Positions 17,719-28,517 of a stretch of DNA of 64,000 nt are shown piece after piece. The position numbers were made by a program, and so were the translations under genes. The notes beneath the pieces are model-generated. The model worked only from the letters and a program-made list of their open reading frames with translations. It was not told the DNA's origin and made no database searches. This DNA comes from an uncultured Paracoccaceae bacterium (GTDB lineage Bacteria; Pseudomonadota; Alphaproteobacteria; Rhodobacterales; Rhodobacteraceae): positions 186,001 through 250,000 of the forward strand of contig CAJJAK010000004.1 of NCBI GenBank assembly GCA_905182165.1. The letters are read 5' to 3'. Within the stretch, counting starts at the first letter, position 1, and each line of letters starts with the position of its first letter.

Positions 17719-18679
17719 GTGATATTGGAATAGTAGGGGCTGGATCTTTCGGTACTGCACTGGCTATTTCATTAGCAAGCGAAAATAAAAACGTCACTTT
17801 ATGGGCTAGATCACAATCTCAAGTTGAGGAGATGATTAAGTTTAATGAAAATAAAAAATTTTTGCCAGGAATTAAATTTCCAAATACATTGCTACCTATT
17901 GTAGATTTTAAGGAGTTAAATAGTTGTAAGGTAATTCTTATAGCAATACCTACCCAAAGTTTAAGCAAACTATTTAGTTCTCACACTATTGAAACAAATA
18001 CAGTACCTATAGTGGCTTGTTGCAAAGGGGCAGAACTTGAGACAGGTGATCTTCCAACTGAAATAATAAAAAGATATCTGCCAGAAAATGAGATACTGGT
18101 ATTAACCGGCCCTGGTTTTGCGACTGAATTGGCATTAGGCAAACCTACCGCAATGACTTTGTATTACTTTATTCAAAAAATAATATTCAAAAAGCTCTCT
18201 CTTCAAAAACATTACGTTTGTATCAAAGTAATGATTTAATTGGCTTACAATTGGGTGGAGCGTTAAAAAACGTCATAGCCATAGCTTGTGGGATGGTGAT
18301 GGGAGCCGGTCTTGGTGAAAGCGCGCGTGCGTCATTAATGACACGAGGATTTGCAGAAATGATTAGGTTTGCAAAAGAAAAAGGTGCTAACCCAAATACT
18401 TTGATGGGGCTGTCTGGTTTTGGGGATTTGTCATTGACTTGCAATTCTACCAAGTCACGGAATTTTTCCTATGGTTTTTCCCTTACATCAAAAAATGGGT
18501 TGAAAATTTCTGATACAGTTGAGGGAATTAAAACTTCTCATATTATAGCTAAACAAGCTCATAGTTTAGGTGTTGATATGCCTATAACTCAAATGATTTC
18601 TCAAGTTTTAAAAAACGAATTAACCACAAAACAAGCTATCGAACAGCTTTTATCCAGGCCTTTGAAAGATGAAATTTGA
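17715..18679 (+). CDS. gpsA: glycerol-3-phosphate dehydrogenase [NAD(P)+], one frameshift
   Basis: Reduces dihydroxyacetone phosphate to sn-glycerol 3-phosphate for phospholipid synthesis. N-terminal piece: [18 protein letters not shown] (NAD loop), [46 protein letters not shown]-terminal piece: [22 protein letters not shown] (catalytic Lys), [27 protein letters not shown]. The two are in different frames and join between about 18158 and 18175, where one base is lost or two gained. Combined length is about 321 residues, normal. Translationally coupled to tsaD and ending in a bidirectional terminator. Confidence 0.93.
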
Positions 18680-18712
18680 ATAATGAGGGCTAAATGATTA
18701 GCCCTCATTATT
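18679..18712. terminator. bidirectional terminator between gpsA and ahcY
   Basis: Perfect 15-base inverted arms (left AATAATGAGGGCTAA at 18679-18693, right at 18698-18712) around an ATGA loop. The AAT/ATT ends supply short T runs on both strands, so it can stop both converging genes, whose stops are at 18679 and 18717. Confidence 0.85.
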
Positions 18713-18716
18713 AAGA

Positions 18717-20110
18717 TCAATATCGATAATGCTCAGGCTTAAATGGACCTTCAGAAGAAACACCAATATAATCAGCTTGATCTTTTGTTAATTCAGTTAA
18801 CTTGACGCCAATTTTTGCAAGATGCAAACGTGCAACTTTTTCATCAAGATGTTTAGGTAAAATATAAACTTCATTTTTATATTCGTCACTTTTAGTCCAT
18901 AATTCAATTTGTGCCAAAACCTGATTGGTAAATGATGCAGACATTACAAATGAAGGGTGACCCGTGGCATTTCCAAGGTTTAACAAACGACCCTGCGATA
19001 ACAAAATCATACGATTACCAGACGGCATCTCATACATATCAACTTGATCTTTGATGTTTGTCATTTTTAAGTTGCGCAAATTAGCCACTTGGATTTCATT
19101 GTCAAAGTGACCAATATTCCCAACGATTGCCATATCTTTCATTTCACGCATGTGCTCGATACGAATAATATCTTTATTACCAGTAGTCGTTATGAAGATA
19201 TCAGCACTAGAGACCGCTTCTTCTAATGTAATAACTTCGAACCCATCCATTGCTGCTTGTAGTGCGCAGATTGGATCAACTTCTGTAACCTTTACTCTTG
19301 CTCCAGCGCCACTTAGTGAGGCAGCGGACCCTTTTCCAACATCCCCATACCCACAAACAACTGCCGTTTTACCGGCCATCATTGTATCTGTGGCACGACG
19401 AATACCGTCAACTAAAGATTCTTTACAGCCGTATTTATTATCAAATTTTGATTTAGTAACAGAGTCATTCACATTGATAGCAGGAAAAGGTAGCTGCCCA
19501 TTTTGCATTAATTCATATAAACGGTGAACACCTGTTGTTGTTTCTTCTGAAACACCTTGGATTTCATCACGTGTTTTTGTAAACCAGCCTGGGCTTTCTG
19601 CCATACGCTTTTTAATTTGAGCAAAAACTGCTTCTTCTTCTTCTGATGTTGGAACATCAAGTAAGTTAGTCTCGCCTGCCTCAACTCGTGCACCCAAAAG
19701 AACATAAAGCGTGGCATCTCCACCATCGTCCAAAATCATATTTGCACCATCTTCAAACATGAAAGATTTATCTAAATAATCCCAGTGCTCAACTAGTGTC
19801 TGACCTTTAATTGCAAATACAGGTACACCTGCTTTAGCTATTGCAGCAGCAGCATGGTCTTGCGTAGAATAAATATTACAAGAGGCCCAGCGCACATCTG
19901 CACCTAGATGCAGTTAATGTTTCAATTAATACAGCTGTCTGAATGGTCATGTGCAAAGAGCCAACAATACGCGAACCTGTAAGCGGCTTACTATGCCCAA
20001 ACTCTTCTCTTAATGCCATTAGGCCGGGCATCTCAGTTTCAGCGATATCTCAATTCTTTTCGTCCAAAACTGGCTAAAGAGATATCTTTAACTATATATT
20101 CATTTTTCAT
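18717..20110 (-). CDS. ahcY: adenosylhomocysteinase, two frameshifts near the N-terminus
   Basis: Splits S-adenosylhomocysteine to adenosine and homocysteine, completing the methyl cycle. ATG 20110 after AAAGGA reads [19 protein letters not shown], then shifts at about 20047 (extra A) into [20 protein letters not shown] and [16 protein letters not shown], then shifts again at about 19906 (extra T) into [24 protein letters not shown], which runs intact to the end. NAD-binding [31 protein letters not shown] and C-terminal KPEHYRY are all present. With both extra bases removed it is 463 residues, normal. The final Tyr and Lys contact NAD across the dimer. Confidence 0.95.
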
Positions 20111-20215
20111 TTAACTATCCTTTGACTTATTATTCCACGGGCGTCTAACATCGTAATCTATATGGAGCAAGTGAGTTATTGCTTTCTATACAAAAAAGTA
20201 ATTGCATAGAGTAAA

Positions 20216-20824
20216 ATGATGAAAAAAAATTTAAAATCACCTCGTGCTTGGCAAAAAATGCTCTCTGGTCGAATATTAGATTTATTAGATCCCTCTCCTG
20301 TGGACATAGAAATAGAAGATATAGCGCATGGTTTGTCTTTCTTGGCACGCTGGAATGGTCAAACTGTTGGTGATTATCCTTATTCTGTTGCAGAGCACTC
20401 AATCTTGGTTGAAAAAATTTATAGTTATTTAAATCCAGACATATCAGTAAAATGGAAATTAATTGCCCTTCTTCATGATGCCCCTGAATATGTTATCGGA
20501 GATATGATTTCTCCTGTTAAGTCTAAAGTTGGCCCTGGTTACGAAGAATTAGACAATAGACTTATGTCAGCAATTCTCTTGAGGTTTGGTTTGCCTTCCT
20601 TGATACCAATAAAAATTAAGAAGGGTATCAAGCAAGCTGATAAAATATCTGCTTGGTTGGAAGCCGTACAAATTGCAGGTTTTGATGAATTAGAGGCCAG
20701 TAAGATCTTTGGAGCTCCAGATAAAAATTTAAGAAATATTTTTTCAATAACTTTGCGTTCACCTAAATTAGTCCGTAGTTCTTTTGAAGAAAAATTTTTA
20801 GAGTTACTGGAACAGTATAATTAA
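20216..20824 (+). CDS. HD-domain phosphohydrolase
   Basis: 202 residues. HD metal ligands are visible as His in YSVAEHSILV, the HD pair in ALLHDAPEYVIGD and the later Asp in IKQADKISAWLEA. This pattern resembles the YfbR/5'-deoxynucleotidase and related HD hydrolases of small nucleotides. N-terminal SPRAWQKMLSGRILDLLDPSPVDIEIEDIAHGLSFLARWNGQT is typical of a group common in alphaproteobacteria. ATG at 20216 or 20219 are equally possible. Divergent from ahcY; it converges on gloB, overlapping its stop by 4 bases. Substrate not predictable. Confidence 0.85.
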   Translation: MMKKNLKSPRAWQKMLSGRILDLLDPSPVDIEIEDIAHGLSFLARWNGQTVGDYPYSVAEHSILVEKIYSYLNPDISVKWKLIALLHDAPEYVIGDMISPVKSKVGPGYEELDNRLMSAILLRFGLPSLIPIKIKKGIKQADKISAWLEAVQIAGFDELEASKIFGAPDKNLRNIFSITLRSPKLVRSSFEEKFLELLEQYN

Positions 20825-21591
20825 AAATTGTCTTTTAATCTTCTGATTTCTTCAAATACTTCTGCATTTGATTTGTTTTTCATGTTTAAATTTTCTCTAA
20901 TTATCGTATCTGAGACTCTTAAAAATGGATTAGTATCTAATTCAATTTTTAAGTTGGTAGGGATAGTCGAAATATTGGCTTTTCTTAGCGCTTCAATGGC
21001 TTTAACTCTGTCCTTTAAAAGCTCATTTGAAGGATCAATACTTAAACTAAAACGAGCATTAGCTAATGTATATTCGTGAGAGCAATAGATTGTTGTTTGT
21101 TCTGGAAGTTTCATAAGTTTTTGAAGACTCTCCCACATCATATAAGGCGTGCCTTCGAACAGTCTACCGCAGCCTAATGCGAATAAAGTATCACCTGAAA
21201 AAAGTGTATTATGAGATGGTAAGTAAAAGTTTATCATGTCGATGGTATGGCCGGGAGTATGAATAATTTCTACACTTTGGTCTGCAAAAACGAATTTATC
21301 ATCTTGAGTTAACTCAAGATCTAACCCTTCGATGTGATGTGATACCAATTTGGGACCATATACAAACGCACCTGTTTTTGTTTTTAATTCTAATAGACCA
21401 TCGGTATGATCTGGATGATGATGAGTGATCCAAATTTCAGTTAGGGACCAGTTTTTATCTTCTAAGGCTTTAATCGCTTTGGCAGCATCGCCTACGTCAA
21501 CACAGGCTGTTTTCTTTGAATTTGGATCATGAATAAGGACCCCATAATTGTCAGAACCGTAGGAGTATTGGTGAAATAAAAGTTTTGTCAT
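20821..21591 (-). CDS. gloB: hydroxyacylglutathione hydrolase (glyoxalase II)
   Basis: Metallo-beta-lactamase fold, 256 residues; hydrolyses S-lactoylglutathione to lactate and glutathione. The binuclear metal motif THHHPDHTDG (HxHxDH type) lies near residue 56, then HTPGHTIDMINFYL, the bridging Asp in LFSGDTLFALGCGR, and YCSHEYTLANARFSL with the last His. The C-terminal glutathione-binding helical domain (NPFLRVSDTIIRENL) is present, which separates it from generic metallo-hydrolases. Confidence 0.95.
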   Translation of the reverse strand: MTKLLFHQYSYGSDNYGVLIHDPNSKKTACVDVGDAAKAIKALEDKNWSLTEIWITHHHPDHTDGLLELKTKTGAFVYGPKLVSHHIEGLDLELTQDDKFVFADQSVEIIHTPGHTIDMINFYLPSHNTLFSGDTLFALGCGRLFEGTPYMMWESLQKLMKLPEQTTIYCSHEYTLANARFSLSIDPSNELLKDRVKAIEALRKANISTIPTNLKIELDTNPFLRVSDTIIRENLNMKNKSNAEVFEEIRRLKDNF

Positions 21592-21691
21592 TAATTTCTC
21601 TTTTTTACAAATTACTTACTATAAAGTGCCCAGACTCACTGGTGCTTGAATTGTATCTTAGTTAAACTACACAAAAAATAGGAGTTCAATT

Positions 21692-22510
21692 ATGAAATTG
21701 ATGAGTTTTGTTAAAGATGGTGTTGCTGGGTTTGGTGCTGTAACAGGTGACAGTGTGATGGATTTTTCTCATAAATTCAATGACTTAAAAGCTATGTTAG
21801 CTTCAGATTTTGATGTAAATGAGGGTAATTTAATACCGCTCGGTGAGGTTAATTTTCAACCAGTAATTCCTAATCCTGCAAAAATTATATGTGTTGGTGT
21901 GAATTATGCGAGCCATATTGCTGAAATGGGTCGAGAGCCTGGCGAGTACCCTCTGCTATTTACACGATTTGCTAATAGTCAAGTTGGACATAATGAACCG
22001 ATGCTTGCTCCTAGAGAATCTATTAAGTTTGATTACGAAGGAGAGTTAGCAGTTATAATTGGGAAGGGAGGTCGTAAAATTTCTGAAAATGAAGCAATGA
22101 ATTCTATTGCTGGTTATTCATGTTATAATGATGGATCAATACGTGATTGGCAGCGACATACTTCTCAATTCACGGCAGGGAAGAATTTTGTCGGTACAGG
22201 TGGTTTTGGGCCTTGGATGATTTCAAGCGATGAAATACCTGATCCATCTGTGTTGCATATTGAAACTAGGTTAAATGGTAAGGTGATGCAATCTGCACCC
22301 ATAAGCGATTTGGAGTTATATGTTCCCAAATTAATAGCTTATATTTCGTCATTCACGGAACTCGAAGCGGGAGATGTTATCATAACAGGTACAACTGGTG
22401 GGGTTGGTGCTGCTAGGACACCACCTGTGTGGATGAAAGCTGGTGATACTGTAGAGGTTGAAATTAGTAAGATTGGAACATTAATTAATCCCATACTGGA
22501 TGCAAATTGA
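21692..22510 (+). CDS. fumarylacetoacetate hydrolase family protein
   Basis: 272 residues with the FAH-fold C-terminal domain: ICVGVNYASHIAEMG, LLFTRFANSQVGHNEP, the metal ligands of IKFDYEGELAVIIG, GYSCYNDGSIRDWQ, FTAGKNFVGTGGFGPW, and LEAGDVIITGTTGGVGAARTPP. The family includes acylpyruvases, 2-hydroxymuconate-type isomerases and oxaloacetate decarboxylases; which reaction applies is not visible. It is not a second fumarylacetoacetase: it lacks the N-terminal domain of the gene at 6018. Coupled to a phosphotransferase gene by a 4-base overlap. Confidence 0.9.
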   Translation: MKLMSFVKDGVAGFGAVTGDSVMDFSHKFNDLKAMLASDFDVNEGNLIPLGEVNFQPVIPNPAKIICVGVNYASHIAEMGREPGEYPLLFTRFANSQVGHNEPMLAPRESIKFDYEGELAVIIGKGGRKISENEAMNSIAGYSCYNDGSIRDWQRHTSQFTAGKNFVGTGGFGPWMISSDEIPDPSVLHIETRLNGKVMQSAPISDLELYVPKLIAYISSFTELEAGDVIITGTTGGVGAARTPPVWMKAGDTVEVEISKIGTLINPILDAN

Positions 22511-23352
22511 ATTCTAATGCAATTGAAACGCTAAAACCTATTTTAGAGAAAGAGGGTGTAGTTGAGGCTGGATTAGAATGGAATGAACTCTCTGGTGGAC
22601 GGTCAAATTTTATTTGGCGTGTTGGTGATAAAGTATGTAAATTATATCAAAGTAATAGATCATCTGATTTATTTCCAAACAATCCAAATACCGAGCAAAA
22701 GATATTAAAGTTTTTAGAGGGCAGCTTTATTGCACCAGAGTTCATTTATTTCAATAAATTATCTATTGGTTTCATCTTAGTTTATCAATTTGTTGATGGT
22801 CTTGTCTGCAATCAGCCTTCAGAAGAGCTTGCCAAAACTTTATCACGATTACATGCTGTTTCGTCAAAGAATCTTTTGCTAGAGAGAAGAGATAGCTCTA
22901 GTAAGTTTTTGTTAAAACAATGTGAGAAGTTCTTAAGGGGCACTTCTTTAGATAACCTAAGCTTACCACTTGATCCAAATATAGAAGATAGTAGTGAGCT
23001 TTCAATTATTCATTGTGATCCAGTCCCTGGAAACGCAATTTTACATAAAAATGAGGTTATTTTAATTGATTGGCAATGCTGTGCGATCGGTGATGGAAGT
23101 GAAGATGTAGCATGTGCTCTATCGCCTGCTATGCAATATTTATATGGAAAAGGTGAGTTAGATTTTGACATAAGAGAAAATTTTTTAAAAACATATAGTC
23201 ATAAAAAAACTATTGAGCGTTATAAGTCATTAGGTCAAATTTATCATTTTAGGATTGCGGCTTATTGTTTTTGGAGAGCAAAAAAAGGTGAACAAGATTA
23301 CGAAGATGCATTTCTAAAGGAAAAACAATATTTAAATACTGTATACAATTAA
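22507..23352 (+). CDS. aminoglycoside phosphotransferase/choline kinase-like protein
   Basis: 281 residues, TTG start overlapping the preceding stop (TTGA). Kinase-like fold: N-terminal nucleotide lobe (LSGGRSNFIWRVGDKVCKLYQ), catalytic loop IIHCDPVPGNAILH with the Asp base, and metal-binding LIDWQCCAIGDGSEDVACAL in place of DFG. Substrates of this family are small hydroxylated molecules such as choline, thiamine, sugars or antibiotics; none can be chosen here. The 3' end overlaps convergent ubiB by 21 bases. Confidence 0.85.
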   Translation: MNSNAIETLKPILEKEGVVEAGLEWNELSGGRSNFIWRVGDKVCKLYQSNRSSDLFPNNPNTEQKILKFLEGSFIAPEFIYFNKLSIGFILVYQFVDGLVCNQPSEELAKTLSRLHAVSSKNLLLERRDSSSKFLLKQCEKFLRGTSLDNLSLPLDPNIEDSSELSIIHCDPVPGNAILHKNEVILIDWQCCAIGDGSEDVACALSPAMQYLYGKGELDFDIRENFLKTYSHKKTIERYKSLGQIYHFRIAAYCFWRAKKGEQDYEDAFLKEKQYLNTVYN

Positions 23353-24873
23353 TGCTAACAAAATCGTCAACAAACTTCCAACCCCACACCAAAACAATTT
23401 TGTTTTATTAGAATAAGGTTTTTCGATAACTGAATGATCTAATTTTTCAGTTAGTGTATCTATAATAGCAGGCAATTGGGGACCAAACCTAGAGAGAATC
23501 TGCATGGTTTTTATAAAGTCCTTAAAGAATGCTTTTGGTCCAATATTTTCTTTTATGTAATTCTCGACGATGGGTTTCGCGACTTTCCACATATTTATAT
23601 TTGGATCAAGTGATCTAGCCACTCCCTCAACAACAACCATTGTACGCTGCAGTAAAATTAACTCTGTCCGAGTTTCCATACCGAATCTTTCAGTTACATC
23701 AAATAATTGCGTTAATAGTTTTGCCATGGATATTTTGCTGGCGTCTTCACCAAATATTGGCTCACCTACAGCTCTTAATGCCTGAGCAAAGGCATCAACA
23801 TCTTGACCTTTTGGAACATACCCAGCTTCAAAATGAACTTCTGCAACTCTTTTATAGTTTTTATTTATAAACCCCATTATTATTTCAGCATAGACGCGCC
23901 TAGTATACTCATCTATCCGCCCCATTATTCCAAAATCTAGAGCAATTAGGTCTCCATTTTCTGCTACTTTTAAATTTCCCTGATGCATATCGGCATGAAA
24001 ATATCCATCTCTAAGAGCATGTTTAAGAAAAGTTTGAATGATTCTTTCTGCCAAATCAGACAAATCATGACCTGCCTCATCAAGTTTGGTAACATTTCCA
24101 AGGGCTATTCCTTCTGCCCAATTTAACGTCATTACGCTGTGACTTGATAAGTGCCAATGAATATGTGGAACTTGAAATTTTTCATCTTTAGATGTGGTTG
24201 TTTCAAATTCAGATCCTGCTGCAGTTTCAAGCATTAAGTCTAACTCTCCCTTAACAACATTATCAAAATGAGCAATTACATCTGTTGGTCTCAATCTTCT
24301 GGCTGATGGAGAGAGCAGTTCTATTACGCGGGCTGCGAAAAAAAATGCATCAATATCTCGTTTAAAAGCTTTTGCGATATTTGGCCGTAAAACTTTTACT
24401 GCAACCTCAGCACCATTAGATTTTAAGTTTGCCTTATGTACTTGTGCAATTGATGCAGCAGCAACAGGTTCAGAGAAATTTAAAAAAATGGAATCTAAAG
24501 GTGCTTTTAATTCTGAAACAATAGTTTTTATAGCCAATTCTCTGGGAAATGGTGGTATACGATCTTGTAAAACTTTAAGTTCGTTGGATAATTTATTTCC
24601 TACGATGTCAGGCCTAGTAGAAAGCAACTGACCAAATTTTATGTAGGCAGGCCCCAGAGCGCTAATTGCTCTCAAAATGGGTGGTTGAGTAATATCACCT
24701 TTATAGCCTAGCCATTTAAAGGGCCATCCTAAGAAACGCGCTGTAACTCGAATGCTTTTTGGTGCATTTACAGCCTCAAGTGCGATATTCATAGCGCCAG
24801 TTCTCTCAAAAGTCGCGCCGGTTCTAATTAGTCGCCAGATATTATGGGGTCCACGCAATTTTAAACCTTCCAA
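23332..24873 (-). CDS. ubiB: ubiquinone biosynthesis protein UbiB
   Basis: Atypical kinase/ATPase of the ABC1/ADCK family required for ubiquinone synthesis, 513 residues with a TTG start. Visible are the KxGQ segment [15 protein letters not shown], the Ala-rich loop [14 protein letters not shown] that replaces the P-loop, the ATP Lys in [24 protein letters not shown] and [14 protein letters not shown]-terminal membrane anchor ([20 protein letters not shown]) completes it. It overlaps the ubiE stop by 13 bases, so the pair is an operon. Confidence 0.96.
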   Translation of the reverse strand: MEGLKLRGPHNIWRLIRTGATFERTGAMNIALEAVNAPKSIRVTARFLGWPFKWLGYKGDITQPPILRAISALGPAYIKFGQLLSTRPDIVGNKLSNELKVLQDRIPPFPRELAIKTIVSELKAPLDSIFLNFSEPVAAASIAQVHKANLKSNGAEVAVKVLRPNIAKAFKRDIDAFFFAARVIELLSPSARRLRPTDVIAHFDNVVKGELDLMLETAAGSEFETTTSKDEKFQVPHIHWHLSSHSVMTLNWAEGIALGNVTKLDEAGHDLSDLAERIIQTFLKHALRDGYFHADMHQGNLKVAENGDLIALDFGIMGRIDEYTRRVYAEIIMGFINKNYKRVAEVHFEAGYVPKGQDVDAFAQALRAVGEPIFGEDASKISMAKLLTQLFDVTERFGMETRTELILLQRTMVVVEGVARSLDPNINMWKVAKPIVENYIKENIGPKAFFKDFIKTMQILSRFGPQLPAIIDTLTEKLDHSVIEKPYSNKTKLFWCGVGSLLTILLALIVYSI

Positions 24874-25610
24874 CCCGAGTGGAGAGCAGCTATGCCTAAA
24901 CTCAAATTTCGGTATTTAACATTTTCAAACCCGGTAGTTTCTATCATTTTTAAAAATTCGTCCTGCTTTGGAAATTTTCTGATTGATTCGACTAAATATT
25001 TATAACTATCACTATCACCAACTATAAGTTCGCCCATTTTTGGTATCGCTTTGAACGAATAAAGGTCATATATTTTTTGTAATTTCGAAATTGGAATTTG
25101 ACTAAATTCTAGTATCAGTAATCTACCCCCAGGTTTCAAGACGCGATATGCTTCAGATAAAGCTTTTTGGATGTCTGTTACATTTCGTATACCAAAGCTA
25201 ATCGTATAGGCATCAAAAGAATTACCCTCAAAAGGCAAATCCAACGCATCACCGCAAACCCAATTTAGGTTATTTTGGTACTTTTGGGCCTCTACCCTTT
25301 TCTGCCCTTCAATAAGCATACTTTCTGTCATGTCTAAGACTGTTACTTTTGATAAAGGAGCGCGGTTCAGGAACCTAAATGCTATGTCTCCAGTCCCTCC
25401 AGCTACGTCAAGTAAATGCTGATTGTTGCGTGGTGATAGCCAATCTAACATCGCATTTTTCCATATTCTATGAATTCCCAGAGACATTGCATCATTCATT
25501 ATGTCATATTTGTTTGCAACATTTGTAAAAACTTCTTTAACTAATGCAGACTTTTGATTTTTTTCCACTGTTTTATTGCCAAAATGAGTGGTGTTTCTAA
25601 GGCTGGACAT
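24861..25610 (-). CDS. ubiE: demethylmenaquinone/2-methoxy-6-polyprenyl-1,4-benzoquinol methyltransferase
   Basis: C-methyltransferase of ubiquinone synthesis. Start set at 25610 because [14 protein letters not shown] matches the family's beginning; an in-frame extension to 25640 exists. SAM-binding features: [36 protein letters not shown]; the UbiE signatures [25 protein letters not shown] and [17 protein letters not shown] are present. 249 residues, normal. First gene of the ubiE-ubiB pair, divergent from mutM. Confidence 0.95.
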   Translation of the reverse strand: MSSLRNTTHFGNKTVEKNQKSALVKEVFTNVANKYDIMNDAMSLGIHRIWKNAMLDWLSPRNNQHLLDVAGGTGDIAFRFLNRAPLSKVTVLDMTESMLIEGQKRVEAQKYQNNLNWVCGDALDLPFEGNSFDAYTISFGIRNVTDIQKALSEAYRVLKPGGRLLILEFSQIPISKLQKIYDLYSFKAIPKMGELIVGDSDSYKYLVESIRKFPKQDEFLKMIETTGFENVKYRNLSLGIAALHSGWKV

Positions 25611-25810
25611 TGAATATCTTTCTAACAGTTTGAGAGTCATATATGCTTGAAAACCATAAATGTGAATGTTTTAGGTCAGATAGTTCGTAAAATAAAATTT
25701 GAACTTGAAAATATAAGTAGATTTTCCAAATTAATTTTTAGCTTATTTGATAATTAGCTATATATTATCTTAGTTTGTTTTTATCAGCGATTAAGGTGTA
25801 GACTAGATTG

Positions 25811-26628
25811 ATGCCAGAATTACCTGAAGTTGAGACCACGCGTCGTGGGATTACTGACAGTAATTACGGGAAAATTAATTAAAACTGTTACCATAAATAG
25901 ACCTAATTTACGTTGGCCATTTCCGAAAGGTATGAAAGAGAGATTAGAGGGTAATGTCGTTTTAAATGTAAATAGACGTTCTAAATATATATTAGTTTGG
26001 TTTCATGGTCATTTAAAAATTATATTTGCAAATTATTGATTTGTCTCTATTGTTATCTTCTAATCATGAAAATTTTTATTTCAATAGCATCTTATCAAGA
26101 CCCTTTATTGGAAACTACTATCAGGGGAGCATTTGATAATGCAGATAAGCCAGATAACTTATTCTTTGGGGTATGTGATCAGTCTTCTCATGCCATAGAT
26201 CTTGAGATCCATTAAGCAATCAATTTAATGCAGATTTTCTTTTTGAGAAGTTTAAGGGCAGTAAAACTACTATCAAGGCTGCACTTCTAAACCAAAGACA
26301 TGTCTGTGGTTTAGGTAATATCTATGTTTGTGAAGCTTTGTGGAGGTCTGGTATTTCACCATTGAAATTAGCTGGTCAGATAAAAATAAATAAAATTGAA
26401 CTTTTAACAACAGCGATTCGAAAAGTTCTTTTAGAAGCTATTGAAAAAGGTGGATCAAGTATTCGAGATTTTAAAAATACAGAAGGAAAAAATGGCAGTT
26501 TTCAAAAAGAGTTTAAAGTTTATGATAGTGAGGGAAATAGTTGTAAAACAGTAGGGTGTTGTGAAACAATAAAGAAAATTGTTCAAGCAGGCAGATCGAC
26601 ATTCTTTTGTAATAATTGTCAAAGATAG
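25811..26628 (+). CDS. mutM: formamidopyrimidine-DNA glycosylase (MutM/Fpg), heavily interrupted
   Basis: Excises 8-oxoguanine and FaPy lesions. ATG 25811 gives PELPEVETTRRGI with the catalytic Pro and Glu. The frame then changes near 25860 (TGKLIKTVTINRPNLRWPFP to HGHLKIIFANY, stop 26037), changes again (segment up to 26216 with ASYQDPLLETTIRGAF), and finally reads NQFNADFLFEKFKGSKTTIKAALLNQ, VCGLGNIYVCEALWRSGI and the C-terminal zinc finger CKTVGC..CNNC. At least three breaks; the expected LGMSG and DPRRFG blocks are not readable in any frame, although the span (about 272 codons) is close to normal. It could be a decaying gene or a badly resolved one. Confidence 0.75.
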
Positions 26629-26688
26629 ATTAATTTTAAAGAATCTGTTTTGATGTAAATTAACCGATTAACAAATTAAGAGGTAAAA

Positions 26689-27465
26689 ATGGCTTACCAA
26701 ACATTGATTGTAGAGATTGAAGAACACGTTGGCGTGATAACATTAAACCGTCCTGAAGCTTTGAATGCTTTAAATAGCAAAATGCTTGGAGAACTAGCAA
26801 CTGCAGTAACATTAATGAATAGTGATGATAGAGTGCATGCATTAATCGTAACTGGTTCAGAAAAAGCTTTTGCGGCAGGAGCAGATATTTCCGAAATGGC
26901 TGAAAAGTCATTTGTTGACATGTTTAAGTCTAATTTTTTTGGTGATGAGCACTCTATAATTTCAAAAAGCCGAAAGCCAATTATAGCTGCTGTATCGGGC
27001 TATGCCTTGGGTGGTGGATGTGAGTTGGCAATGATGTGCGATTTTATAATAGCTTCTGATACGGCAAAATTTGGACAACCAGAAATTAATCTTGGAGTGG
27101 TGGCTGGCATTGGAGGAACACAGCGTTTAACGCGACTTGTTGGAAAAGCCAAATCGATGGATATGCATTTAACTGGTCGATTTATGGATGCGGTAGAGGC
27201 AGAACGTAGCGGCTTAGTAAGCAGAGTCGTTCCAGTAAAGAAATTAATTGAAGAAGCTAAAGCTGCAGCGGCAAAAATAGCTGAGAAGTCAACTTTGACT
27301 GTAATGGCAGTGAAAGAAGCTGTTAATAGAGCAGAGGAGACATCATTATCTGAAGGTATTCTCTTCGAAAAGAGGTTATTTCACTCGCTTTTTGCAACTC
27401 AAGATCAAAAAGAGGGCATGGCGGCATTTTTAGAAAAGAGAGAGCCTCATTTTCGTGCAAAATAG
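26689..27465 (+). CDS. enoyl-CoA hydratase
   Basis: Crotonase of 258 residues; hydrates trans-2-enoyl-CoA to 3-hydroxyacyl-CoA in beta-oxidation. Oxyanion-hole segments [11 protein letters not shown] and [17 protein letters not shown], with the catalytic Glu pair in [30 protein letters not shown] and [11 protein letters not shown] segments complete the fold. AAGAGG precedes the ATG. Its place just before rpsT and dnaA is common in Rhodobacterales. It may work with the hydroxyacyl-CoA dehydrogenase and racemase at the window start, but that is only metabolic inference. Confidence 0.95.
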   Translation: MAYQTLIVEIEEHVGVITLNRPEALNALNSKMLGELATAVTLMNSDDRVHALIVTGSEKAFAAGADISEMAEKSFVDMFKSNFFGDEHSIISKSRKPIIAAVSGYALGGGCELAMMCDFIIASDTAKFGQPEINLGVVAGIGGTQRLTRLVGKAKSMDMHLTGRFMDAVEAERSGLVSRVVPVKKLIEEAKAAAAKIAEKSTLTVMAVKEAVNRAEETSLSEGILFEKRLFHSLFATQDQKEGMAAFLEKREPHFRAK

Positions 27466-27549
27466 AATGATTGTACTGGTTGACTAAGTTGAGTTGTGGC
27501 GATAGAAGCCACATCTTAGATTTATGTATATCTTATAAAGGTTTAAATT

Positions 27550-27816
27550 ATGGCAAATTCGCCCCAAGCAAAAAAAAGAGCGCGACAAATAGCTCGTAGA
27601 ACTGAAGTGAACAAAGCAAGAAGGTCTCGTATTAGAACCTTTCTTCGCAAACTTGAGGAAGCTATAACTGGTGGTGATGTGAAATTAGCAGCGGTAGCAC
27701 TGAAAGAAGTTCAGCCAGAATTAATGCGTGGAGTGACTAAAGGAATCATGCATAAAAATACAGCTAGCAGAAAAATGTCTAGACTGTCTGCGAGAGTGAA
27801 GGCTTTAAGCGTTTAA
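27550..27816 (+). CDS. rpsT: 30S ribosomal protein S20
   Basis: 88-residue, very basic bS20 that binds the 5' domain of 16S rRNA early in assembly. [32 protein letters not shown] and [23 protein letters not shown] are diagnostic. A strong intrinsic terminator follows 27 bases after the stop, making it the last gene of its transcript. Confidence 0.98.
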   Translation: MANSPQAKKRARQIARRTEVNKARRSRIRTFLRKLEEAITGGDVKLAAVALKEVQPELMRGVTKGIMHKNTASRKMSRLSARVKALSV

Positions 27817-27843
27817 ATCATTTAATTTGGTAATTTAGAAATG

Positions 27844-27870
27844 GCGTCCTTTAAAGGGCGCTTTTTTTTT
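27844..27870 (+). terminator. intrinsic terminator after rpsT
   Basis: GCGTCCTTTAAAGGGCGC forms a stem with one G-U pair, followed by nine T. It ends the rpsT transcript and separates it from the rhodanese-dnaA transcript. Confidence 0.9.
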
Positions 27871-28049
27871 GGATAAATAATTGCAATTTGTAGTGTTAGA
27901 AAAATACTAAACAACAACATATTGTGTTTGGTTTTACTATGTTAGATTCGCTTTCAACTAAGTTGCGAGTCAAGTGCGAAGATTGGTTGTATCCGATGTA
28001 AACCTGTTGCTAAATGATACTTGTGATTCACACGTCTGGGGGGACTTGA

Positions 28050-28499
28050 ATGGGAAACGCATTTGGACTTAGCGTAACTGAGGCATTGCCTCATGAGGCT
28101 TGGTCCGAGCTTAGCAGCCGCCAAACTGCGTTTCTTGTTGATGTTAGGACTAAAGAAGAGTGGACCTTTGTTGGTGTACCTGATTTGGCTTCTCTGGGTA
28201 AGCAAACCATTTTTATTGAGTGGCAAGAATACCCAAACATGTCTTATAACCCTTCATTCGTTGATATGCTTATGGAAGAGATTGGCAGTAAGCCGGTAGA
28301 TAAAATCTTTTTCTTATGCCGTTCGGGGGTTCGCTCAATGGAAGCCGCTAATGCACTGTCTAATCACCTGAGTAACTCAGGTAAAAATATTAGATGTGTA
28401 AATGTCGCGGAAGGATTTGAAGGGGATATGAATTTAGAAAAACATCGTGGTTGTTCTTCCGGTTGGAAAGCACGCGATTTGGCTTGGCGCCAATATTGA
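28050..28499 (+). CDS. rhodanese-like domain protein
   Basis: 149 residues, single rhodanese domain: FLVDVRTKEEWTFVGVPDL, IEWQEYPNMSYNPSF, and the active-site loop FFLCRSGVRSMEAANAL with the persulfide Cys. The C-terminus (NVAEGFEGDMNLEKHRGCSSGWKARDLAWRQY) matches a group found next to dnaA in Rhodobacterales. Likely a sulfurtransferase; the acceptor is unknown. It starts 180 bases after the rpsT terminator and ends 18 bases before dnaA, so dnaA may share its promoter. Confidence 0.92.
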   Translation: MGNAFGLSVTEALPHEAWSELSSRQTAFLVDVRTKEEWTFVGVPDLASLGKQTIFIEWQEYPNMSYNPSFVDMLMEEIGSKPVDKIFFLCRSGVRSMEAANALSNHLSNSGKNIRCVNVAEGFEGDMNLEKHRGCSSGWKARDLAWRQY

Positions 28500-28517
28500 G
28501 ATTATGAGCGGGAAAAT

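Noticed and set aside
20111..20215. Possible SAM/SAH riboswitch in the ahcY leader
   Set aside because: The 105-base leader has no recognisable SAM-II, SAM/SAH or SAH consensus elements; only a plain AAAGGA ribosome site.
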